The position numbers and the translations under genes are program-made. A stretch of 16,697 bases of DNA from CAZMOK01 sp964567785 (GTDB lineage: Bacteria > Bacteroidota > Bacteroidia > Bacteroidales > JAGOPY01). Under the pieces are notes generated by a model. That model made no database searches. It had not been told where the DNA came from and saw only the letters and a list, made by a program, of their open reading frames with translations. This document shows, piece by piece, positions 7,143 to 13,900 of the stretch (positions within the stretch are counted from its first letter, which is position 1; every line of letters starts with the position of its first letter). Where the stretch lies: assembly GCA_964567785.1 (NCBI GenBank), contig CAZMOK010000064.1, positions 1-16,697 on the forward strand. The letters are read 5' to 3'.

Positions 7143-8027
7143 TTAGTTCTTTTCTTCTCGTATCCACTTTTCAACCTTTTCAATTTCTTTTTTCTTCTCT
7201 TCATCTATTGAAGGGAAATGAAGGTTCAATGATTTGAGTTTTTCTGTGGTGATCAGGCTTACCAGCGCTCTCATAATATCTTTGTTATCGGCCGGGATAA
7301 CATACCAGGGAGCGTAGCGGGTAGATGTATTCCTCAACATTTGTTCATAGGCATTTTGGTATTGGTCCCAGTACTGACGTTCACTGAAATCACTGAGTGA
7401 TATTTTCCAGTTCTTCGAAGGGTCGTTTATCCTTTTTATAAACCTCTTTCTTTGTTCTTTCTTTGAAACGTTCAGGAAAAATTTCAAAACCTGCACTCCA
7501 TTGTTAACGAAGTATTCCTCAAGGTTATTTATCTCGCGGTACCTCTTAAGCCAGAAATGTTCTGTCACATCCTTTTCCGATTCAATGCCCGGCAATTTCT
7601 GGTTAAGTATTATTTCGGGATGTACCCGAACCACCAGGACTTCTTCATAATATGACCGGTTGAAGATCCCAATCTGGCCTCTTTCGGGCATTTCCTTTAT
7701 GCATCTCCATAAATAAGTGTGATCGAGCTCTTCTTCCGAAGGTTTTTTGAAGCTTTTCACTTTACATCCCTGTGGGTTAACACCTGACATGACATGTTTA
7801 ATCGTGCCGTCCTTGCCCGCAGCGTCCATTGCCTGGAAAATTATGAGCAGCGCGAATTTATCATAAGCATATAGTTTTTCCTGTTCAAGTGCCAGTTGAG
7901 CTTTGTGTTCTTTCAGGGCACTTTTAGCCTGTTTCCTGTCTTCCTTGCCCTTTCCGTATTTTGATGAAAAGTCCTTGAGACTTGCACTACTGTCTTCCGG
8001 AAATATGAATTGTTTGAAATCGATCAT
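7143..8027 (-). CDS. ppk2: Polyphosphate kinase 2 (PPK2), class III-like
   Basis: Predicted 294-aa cytosolic enzyme transferring phosphate between polyphosphate and nucleotides. Seen: the Walker A region AMDAAGKDG (66-74) with D68 and K72, then VMSGVNPQGCKVKSF (79-93). The Walker B-like FNRSYYEEVLVVRVHP lies at 122-137. The lid region around 185-215 holds basic residues in KKEQRKRFIKRI. YAPWYVIPADNKD (238-250) is also typical. The length and motif order closely follow the Meiothermus ruber class III enzyme, which phosphorylates both AMP and ADP. That substrate range is inferred for this protein. It heads a two-gene unit with a GNAT and has a good Bacteroidota promoter match upstream. Likely role: regenerating ADP/ATP from polyphosphate or drawing on the polyphosphate store. 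Confidence 0.94.
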   Translation of the reverse strand: MIDFKQFIFPEDSSASLKDFSSKYGKGKEDRKQAKSALKEHKAQLALEQEKLYAYDKFALLIIFQAMDAAGKDGTIKHVMSGVNPQGCKVKSFKKPSEEELDHTYLWRCIKEMPERGQIGIFNRSYYEEVLVVRVHPEIILNQKLPGIESEKDVTEHFWLKRYREINNLEEYFVNNGVQVLKFFLNVSKKEQRKRFIKRINDPSKNWKISLSDFSERQYWDQYQNAYEQMLRNTSTRYAPWYVIPADNKDIMRALVSLITTEKLKSLNLHFPSIDEEKKKEIEKVEKWIREEKN

Positions 8028-8056
8028 TGATTAATTTTTTTTGAGCGACCAAGTTA

Positions 8057-8090
8057 CAAATTTATTATTCTGATATTCTGAATGTTGCAA
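8057..8090 (-). promoter_or_regulatory. Probable promoter of the PPK2-GNAT operon
   Basis: On the minus strand, TTG (8090-8088) is followed after 23 bases by TAAATTTG (8064-8057), an exact match to TAnnTTTG. The Flavobacterium consensus allows 17-23 bases. Transcription would start roughly 20-25 bases before the PPK2 ATG. The spacing is at the upper limit. Confidence 0.5.
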
Positions 8091-8107
8091 GGCCATATGA
8101 AAATTTC

Positions 8108-8141
8108 TTGAAAAAAAGTCGAAAATCAACAGGTATTTTTT
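8108..8141 (+). promoter_or_regulatory. Possible promoter of the 679-aa T9SS gene
   Basis: TTG (8108-8110), a 23-base gap, then TATTTTTT (8134-8141), one mismatch from TAnnTTTG. It lies about 17 bases before the first ATG, back to back with the PPK2 promoter in the 130-bp divergent intergenic region. The AT-rich background makes this tentative. Confidence 0.3.
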
Positions 8142-8157
8142 CGCTTCCCGCCTATTA

Positions 8158-10197
8158 ATGCAAAACAAAAAAAGTTTGACCATGTTACGGATTTCTTCAG
8201 CGGGAGTGAAAAACTTTATAAAAAGCATAGTTGCGTTATTGCATGTTCTCATATCAGGGATCGCTGCAGCACAGTCGCCGGGGGATTACAGGTCGGCAGA
8301 AACGGGAAACTGGACAGATGCCTCAACCTGGGAGGTATACAATGGGACTTCATGGATATCCTCAACTGTTTATCCTGATAATAAAGATTCAGCAGTAACT
8401 GTAAGGAGCGGCCATGTGGTTACTTTCAATTCTTCAAATATAAGCACAGGCAGGCTTATTATTGAAGAGAGCGCAAAACTGTTTGCCAACAGTTCAGGGG
8501 TTTACAGGTACCTGTTGGTCTTTGATGACATTATCTGTAATGGCACTATAGGCAACGACACCATTTTAGACGGTATATGCCTGAAGCCTGAGGGTGATAC
8601 AATAAGCCTTAGCGGCAACGGGAACTGCAAATTCAGGCGGATAAGGAAGGATGCCGACTCCAGCCTGATCACAGTATTCATCATCAATATGGTTGTTGAG
8701 GTACATTATAACGGATCGGGTTATGCGGTATATAACAATAAGCCGGGCACATATTTCGACATATACATTGAGCCCGGTGCAGCGCTTTTTCTTCATGCGA
8801 AGATGAACCTTCTCAGGAGTCATCTCACATTAAACTCCTCTCCATCAGGTACAGGTCAGCTTATCTGCCCCGAACTGGTGAATTCTGTTGGGGTAAATAC
8901 AGATGTAAAGCAACACATTGCCCATGACAACAACTGGCATTTCTTATCATCGCCGGTAGAAGACCAGGTAATCCAGTATTTCTTCACACCCAGTCCGCCG
9001 GATAACAGTTTTGATTTCTACAAATGGGATGAGGGGTTGCCTGAAAGTATTGCGTGGGTCAATATAAGAGACAGTTCAGGAGGTATAGACCCTGGTTTTG
9101 AGTATGAGTTCGTTGAGGGGAGGGGTTATCTTGTGGCCTATGATCCGGCCTGCAGTCTTGATATGGTGAAAACCTTTCACGGCAGTATGCTTGATGGGAA
9201 CCAGGCTATTGCGGTCACACAGACCAACAATAGCTGGAACCTGGTCGGTAACCCCTATCCCTGCGGGCTCGACTGGTCTTCTTCGGGGATCAATAAATCG
9301 TTGGTATCCGGACAGGCCGCTTACTTCTGGGATCAGGGACTGAATGGCGGCATCGGTGGTTATCGCGTTCACAATGGCGAAACAGGGGTGCCTGCATCAA
9401 CCTCCCCGGTCATACCTCCTATGAACGGATTTTTTGTTTTCGCGCTGGGCAGCGGAAACATCGATATTGATATTTCGAATGACCATCCTCTGGTGATCAG
9501 TGGTCAGAACTTTTATAAAGAAGAATTCCTTTCCTGCGCGAATCTGCGCTTTGCGGTTGTTAGAGGGGATTATAAGGATGAGGCCGTCGCTGGCTTCGGC
9601 ACCTGGCATTTCGACGGGTTCGAGGCTGCGGAAGATGCTTTGAAGCTCTTCAGGTCTCATCCGGAAGTCCCCGAGATCTATTCAATCTCCGACGGAAGGG
9701 AACTTGTCATAAATAAGTTATCCGACAATTATCCAGATATTCCACTCGGGTTTATAACACATTCACCAGATTCCCTTGCATTGCATTTTTACGAAACGGA
9801 AACAATTGAACGCAGGATCGATATCTGGCTTGAAGATAATTATACAGGGTTAGTCGTTCCCATCAGGAGGATAAATGAATACAGGTATTACAGTGAGGAG
9901 GGGATTTTTAATGACCGCTTCAGGCTGATCTTTAAGAAGTCTCCCAAAAAATCAAGCGGAGAGGGATTGTCGGCCCATATTTCGGTTTCACACGACAACG
10001 GCGTTATCAAACTGGTAAATATAACTGACCTGGGCGGCACTCTTCTCGTACATGATTGCCTTGGGAAGGTTGTAAAAGTGATCGAATTAAGTGGCAGGTC
10101 AGAAGAAAGCCATTTGATAGACCTTCAACCGGGAGTGTATCTTATAAGCTTGTTATCGCAGGAAGGAAAGTTTACAGGAAAGTTTTTAATTCTCTGA
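8158..10197 (+). CDS. Secreted protein with T9SS type A sorting tail
   Basis: Predicted 679-aa exported surface or extracellular protein of unknown activity. Seen: an N-terminal signal peptide (basic n-region, hydrophobic core near 20-36, likely cleavage after AAAQ), then DYRSAETGNWTDASTW (43-58), a start common in Bacteroidota secreted beta-rich proteins. Strand-rich sequence follows (VTVRSGHVVTF, GRLIIEESAKL). NNWHFLSSPV (258-267) and NSWNLVGNPYPCGLDW (358-373) are motifs frequent in T9SS cargo. The last 75 or so residues (GTLLVHDCLGK ... LQPGVYLISL ... GKFLIL) match the Por secretion-system C-terminal sorting domain, removed on export. A second ATG at 8182 (MLRISS) would give a shorter signal peptide and is an equally possible start. 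No catalytic domain was recognised. It is followed after 13 bp by a 76-aa membrane-anchored protein gene. Confidence 0.88.
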   Translation: MQNKKSLTMLRISSAGVKNFIKSIVALLHVLISGIAAAQSPGDYRSAETGNWTDASTWEVYNGTSWISSTVYPDNKDSAVTVRSGHVVTFNSSNISTGRLIIEESAKLFANSSGVYRYLLVFDDIICNGTIGNDTILDGICLKPEGDTISLSGNGNCKFRRIRKDADSSLITVFIINMVVEVHYNGSGYAVYNNKPGTYFDIYIEPGAALFLHAKMNLLRSHLTLNSSPSGTGQLICPELVNSVGVNTDVKQHIAHDNNWHFLSSPVEDQVIQYFFTPSPPDNSFDFYKWDEGLPESIAWVNIRDSSGGIDPGFEYEFVEGRGYLVAYDPACSLDMVKTFHGSMLDGNQAIAVTQTNNSWNLVGNPYPCGLDWSSSGINKSLVSGQAAYFWDQGLNGGIGGYRVHNGETGVPASTSPVIPPMNGFFVFALGSGNIDIDISNDHPLVISGQNFYKEEFLSCANLRFAVVRGDYKDEAVAGFGTWHFDGFEAAEDALKLFRSHPEVPEIYSISDGRELVINKLSDNYPDIPLGFITHSPDSLALHFYETETIERRIDIWLEDNYTGLVVPIRRINEYRYYSEEGIFNDRFRLIFKKSPKKSSGEGLSAHISVSHDNGVIKLVNITDLGGTLLVHDCLGKVVKVIELSGRSEESHLIDLQPGVYLISLLSQEGKFTGKFLIL

Positions 10198-10210
10198 AAA
10201 AGCAATAGTA

Positions 10211-10441
10211 ATGAAAGCGGCAAGCAGCTTAATACTTGTGATGATGTTTTATTTCTTGGTATGCTCAGGTATTTCTGCGGCGCAGCCTTCGTCCCCGCCA
10301 CCGCCACCGGCAGGGCACGGGTTGAACGGGAACCAGTCGCCAGGTGGTATGGCTCCTCTGGGTGAAGGATTGGTGATACTCTTATCAATGGGGGCCGGGT
10401 ATGCGCTTCGGAAGGTCCGAAAAGGAAAAAGGTGCCGGTAG
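10211..10441 (+). CDS. Small Pro-rich protein with CTERM-like tail
   Basis: Predicted 76-aa protein. Seen: a signal peptide (hydrophobic 6-22, cleavage likely near SAAQ), a proline-rich spacer PSSPPPPPAGHG, a Gly/Asn/Gln linker, then GGMAPLGEG, a single hydrophobic segment LVILLSMGAGYAL, and a basic end RKVRKGKRCR. The order short motif, membrane helix, basic cluster is that of C-terminal sorting signals of the CTERM kind. It resembles small Bacteroidota proteins with a PxDGG- or PIGGG-type motif before the helix, which I recall as a PID-CTERM-type family. That assignment is from memory and tentative. Nearly all of the mature protein is spacer plus tail. It lies 13 bp after the T9SS cargo gene and is probably cotranscribed. 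Its stop codon falls in the loop of the following terminator. Confidence 0.75.
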   Translation: MKAASSLILVMMFYFLVCSGISAAQPSSPPPPPAGHGLNGNQSPGGMAPLGEGLVILLSMGAGYALRKVRKGKRCR

Positions 10442-10453
10442 AGGCACCTTTTT
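10426..10453. terminator. Bidirectional intrinsic terminator
   Basis: AAAAAGGTGCC, a six-base loop GGTAGA, then GGCACCTTTTT: a perfect 11-bp inverted repeat. The GC core is flanked by A5 on one side and T5 on the other, so it can act in both directions. It lies between convergent genes, with the stop codon of the 76-aa gene (10439-10441) in the loop and the stop of the minus-strand gene at 10478. Confidence 0.85.
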
Positions 10454-10477
10454 CATTAGTGGCTATTTAAGGAAGTG

Positions 10478-13400
10478 CTATTTGAGAATGATCTTCCTGT
10501 AATCGGTAAAATCATCAGTAATGATCGACAAAATATATATACCCGGTGAATAGCCGGTGACAGCAATAGATTTGCTATTGGATGCAGTCAGTTTTACATT
10601 GTTTTTCTCCAGCAGGATTTCACCCGACTGTGATGTCAGGCGGATATCGGCACTGATCTCTGTATCTTCAACCACCTCTATTGTAAAGCTACCATAATTG
10701 GGGTTTGGGTATACCCTGAGTTTTGATAATGACCCATATTCGCCAATACCGAGTGATGAATAAACCGTAACCTGGAACTGGTCAGAGACCTCGCCATTAC
10801 CGCAACTGTTTGACGGGGTGACATCCAGCGTAACCACACCGGTAAATTCAGGATCCCATTCTATGCTCACTGTTGTCCCTTCCGGTGATATTGTTCCGGC
10901 GTTTTCAGGGGTAATTGCCCAACTATAAGAATCAGCATTTTCAGCTCCTTCGGTTGTAAAATCAGAAGAATTTACAGAATAGGTATCGACTTCAGCAGGA
11001 CCGTTGATCGCTTCAGGCTTTCCCGGAAGCGGAAGCACTTCAATCGTGGTTTCAGCAGAACCAAAGCAACCATTCAGATCTGTATATTCATAGGCTATTA
11101 CATGTTCACCAATCCCGGCGACAGAAGGATCAAACTCCCCTGCATCGACTCCCGGACCTGAATATACACCTCCCTCAGGAAGACCTCCTTCAAGGGCATA
11201 TGTATCATCATTTATACAGAGCTGCCCCGGACCGGTAAGTGAAACTTCGGGCAGCATGTGTACTGTAATTGTACTAAAAGCTGTATCACTGCATCCGAAA
11301 TCGTTTGCATAGACATATCCGATTACAAAAGTCCCTGTACCAGATACAGCAGGATCGAACATACCCTCTGAAACTGCTGTTCCGAAGTAATCACCACCTT
11401 CCGGTGTTCCGCCGGTAAGCTCCATTGGTTCTGCATCTGCACAGAGTCCCATAAATTCAAGCAATAGCACTTCAGGGGTGGGGTTTATGATAAGTGTTAC
11501 AGTATCAGGGTCACTTTCACAGCCTTCGGCGGTCTGTGTTGCATAATAAGAGAAGGTACCGGGATCCGTCTGCCCCGTCGCGAAAACAGGACCTTCAAAG
11601 ATCACAGTGGTGAGTTCAGGGTCTTCGTACCAGACTACATTTTCTCCCTCTGCGACAAGGTCGGGTACTGTGCTTCCCGAGCAGGTTTGCTGGTCATCAG
11701 CAACAGGAGGCTCCGGGATTACATTTACAGTGATGTACTCCTCCTTAATTATAAGATCACTTCCGGCATTATTAAAAACCTCAAGGGAAACACTATATAT
11801 CCCGGGGTCATTATAAACAACCCCTTCAGGATTCTGTGCTGTTGAAGTCTCAGGATCGCCACCCGGGAACAACCAGTCCCACGAGGTTGGTGAATTCTGC
11901 GAAAGATCGGAAAAATCAATTGAAGAACCAGCGCATACTACAGTTTCACTGGCTTCAAAATCGGCTGTGGGTGGGGAAGAGGGAAGAACAGTTATTGTAC
12001 CGAACCGTTTGTGCACAGGGGTGCCATTAGGGCCTTTTCCGGTGATAGTTATATCATAGTCGCCCGGAGGAGCACCCCCTGAGGCGGTTACAACGATCGG
12101 GAGTGAACCCGGCAGCTCATTTAGTGTAAATCCTTCAGGGTAGCTGAATGAAAGTGAACCTGAAGGAGGCTGCTCGATGGATGTATTGAACAATACGATA
12201 TCGTCGTACAGTTTTACATCGGGCACATTTGCGTATATAGTATCGGACGTGGTAATCGACAGGACTTCCGGCTCGAGGGTCATGGCGAAATCCGGAAAAT
12301 AGCCCACATAGCTGTCGAACTTTCCATCGCGGAAGTCGGACCAGACCACCATAGATACATTATCGTTAGAAACGATCCCGTTATAGTCGCCCTGGTACCT
12401 GGGTGAACCCCCACCTCCGCAGGTTGTACAATTAATGATCATCTCTTCGTTCGATACGGCCTGGTTTTGGGCAAACGACTCCCCACCGTCATCGGAATAA
12501 GTTGCATAGATCTTTGCATATTCACTGGCAGGGTCTTCTCTGGAGTCCATCCACTGGATATAAAGGCGGCCAGTTTCCTTGTCACACCAGATTGCCGGTG
12601 CGAACTGGTGATTATTTTGAGCGAAGAGGTCGTCGTTCACTCTCACAGCATCGGAGAATGAAGTACCGCCGTCATCCGAATACCTGCACCAGATATCGGG
12701 CTTATTTCCGCTGCCGGGAGGATCGTTTTTCGCGTAAACCAGGTAAAGCCTGCCCCTGTAGTCACCATAACTGTTATCAGCAGCTATGAATGGATAAGGC
12801 CGGGTCCTCATATTATTGACAGAATGCCTGCCTCCCGTAAACGTGCCAACATAACCCGAGAACTGCTGTGACGACATCTGGGTGAAATTGTCACCACCAT
12901 CCAGTGAACGGTAAAAAGTATAGGTTGAAGCGGTTGTGCTGCCACCATTGGTCACCACATACACCGATCCGCCCTGGATGTTACCATCAGGCCCCACGCA
13001 GACCATCATACCCGGAAGGCTCTGGGTTGGCATAGAGGCAGTTTGCTGCCAGGTAACGCCAAAATCCGTTGTTCTTGAGAAATTACCACCGCCACTGCCA
13101 GTCATCACTGAATAGACATAATTTGAATAAGGACCACCGGTCTGGTCTGCCGCCATCCAGTTCTTATCCACTCCATTAATCGCTGTCACAGCGGGTCCCC
13201 ATGTCTGGCCGCCGTCGGAACTAACAACAACTTTACATCCCTGGATACTAGGTGACCCGTACATATTTTCGTAGTATAGATTACCTACACTGTCGTATGC
13301 GGAAAGAACATCTCCCCTGATTGTAGTGCCCCAGAAAGGTTGGGTCTCCTCCCAATCATGACCATCCATTGTATAATAGGATGCATCTGTATTGAAAACC

Positions 13401-13672
13401 GCAAAATAATGCTGGGGTTGATTGGGATTTTCTGCTATATGGCTTTCGGCAAAGTCGGTGCCGAGGAAGAAGTTATCGTATCCGTCGATGGTAACCACCG
13501 TGCTTGACCTGTTATCCCTGGATTGCCAGTTCTGGACAGAATCGTAAACCCAGTCGGGTACCCGGTCAAAATGGGTATTATCTCTATTTTGCCCTGATAA
13601 AGGGCTGTTGAACGTAGAAACAAGTAAAATTGTAGCAAAGAAAAGAATAATGCGAATAGATGTCTGATACAT
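10478..13672 (-). CDS. T9SS cargo: Asp-box propeller, PKD and Ig-like repeats
   Basis: Predicted 1064-aa secreted protein. The start at 13672 (MYQTSIRIILF) is preferred to 13723 because a strong promoter match ends at 13694, inside the longer frame. Seen: signal peptide 1-28 (cleavage near SGQ); a sialidase-like beta-propeller to about 460 with Asp boxes SSDGGQTW (151), TTDFGVTW (201), SLDGGDNF (256), SDDGGTSF (332) and SDDGGESF (393), plus a degenerate TMDGHDW (101). A PKD domain lies at about 567-650 (SWDWLFPGG, PGIYSVSLEVFN). A Cys-containing Ig-like module follows at 660-730, then two similar tandem repeats at about 733-806 and 807-882 (GGTPEGGDYFG versus GGLPEGGVYSG; GMFDPAVSGTG versus GEFDPSVAGIG). 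The T9SS tail spans 985-1064 (LRVYPNPNYGSFTIEV, YSPGIYILSI, YRKIILK). Sialidase activity is not shown, since the FRIP and catalytic residues were not identified. Likely glycan- or polymer-binding. Confidence 0.9.
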   Translation of the reverse strand: MYQTSIRIILFFATILLVSTFNSPLSGQNRDNTHFDRVPDWVYDSVQNWQSRDNRSSTVVTIDGYDNFFLGTDFAESHIAENPNQPQHYFAVFNTDASYYTMDGHDWEETQPFWGTTIRGDVLSAYDSVGNLYYENMYGSPSIQGCKVVVSSDGGQTWGPAVTAINGVDKNWMAADQTGGPYSNYVYSVMTGSGGGNFSRTTDFGVTWQQTASMPTQSLPGMMVCVGPDGNIQGGSVYVVTNGGSTTASTYTFYRSLDGGDNFTQMSSQQFSGYVGTFTGGRHSVNNMRTRPYPFIAADNSYGDYRGRLYLVYAKNDPPGSGNKPDIWCRYSDDGGTSFSDAVRVNDDLFAQNNHQFAPAIWCDKETGRLYIQWMDSREDPASEYAKIYATYSDDGGESFAQNQAVSNEEMIINCTTCGGGGSPRYQGDYNGIVSNDNVSMVVWSDFRDGKFDSYVGYFPDFAMTLEPEVLSITTSDTIYANVPDVKLYDDIVLFNTSIEQPPSGSLSFSYPEGFTLNELPGSLPIVVTASGGAPPGDYDITITGKGPNGTPVHKRFGTITVLPSSPPTADFEASETVVCAGSSIDFSDLSQNSPTSWDWLFPGGDPETSTAQNPEGVVYNDPGIYSVSLEVFNNAGSDLIIKEEYITVNVIPEPPVADDQQTCSGSTVPDLVAEGENVVWYEDPELTTVIFEGPVFATGQTDPGTFSYYATQTAEGCESDPDTVTLIINPTPEVLLLEFMGLCADAEPMELTGGTPEGGDYFGTAVSEGMFDPAVSGTGTFVIGYVYANDFGCSDTAFSTITVHMLPEVSLTGPGQLCINDDTYALEGGLPEGGVYSGPGVDAGEFDPSVAGIGEHVIAYEYTDLNGCFGSAETTIEVLPLPGKPEAINGPAEVDTYSVNSSDFTTEGAENADSYSWAITPENAGTISPEGTTVSIEWDPEFTGVVTLDVTPSNSCGNGEVSDQFQVTVYSSLGIGEYGSLSKLRVYPNPNYGSFTIEVVEDTEISADIRLTSQSGEILLEKNNVKLTASNSKSIAVTGYSPGIYILSIITDDFTDYRKIILK

Positions 13673-13693
13673 AATTATGAAGATTAGTTTATA

Positions 13694-13724
13694 CAAAAAT
13701 AGCTGTATATTTCTGATCCACAAA
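13694..13724 (-). promoter_or_regulatory. Strong promoter match for the 1064-aa gene
   Basis: On the minus strand, TTTG (13724-13721), 19 bases, then TATTTTTG (13701-13694). This is an exact match in both boxes and spacing to the Bacteroidota consensus TTTG-N19-TAnnTTTG. Transcription would begin about 10-15 bases before the ATG at 13672, which excludes the upstream ATG at 13723 as the translation start. The remainder of the 228-bp divergent intergenic region (13673-13900) is AT-rich, and no good promoter for the plus-strand gene was found in it. Confidence 0.7.
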
Positions 13725-13900
13725 TTGAAAACATCAATTAACCCGATTTTAACAGATTAAAATTCAACTATATTTAGTAAAAAATCAATAATATTTTCTT
13801 AATATCTCGCTGTAACAAGCTTGCTCCGGTTTCGTATATTAGAATATTGGATAGTAAGCCACCTACCCTCCTTAAGCTATTCATTAAAAGATATAAAGCC

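Noticed and set aside
10478..13672. Calling the protein a sialidase (neuraminidase)
   Set aside because: Asp boxes occur in many propellers. No arginine triad or FRIP motif was identified by eye, so only the fold is claimed.
13673..13723. Longer start of the large T9SS protein at 13723
   Set aside because: A consensus promoter ends inside this stretch, and the signal peptide begins properly at the ATG at 13672.
13847..13900. TTG start 18 codons upstream of the fibre-like protein
   Set aside because: The added residues would place a long basic stretch before the signal peptide. The ATG at 13901 gives a normal one.
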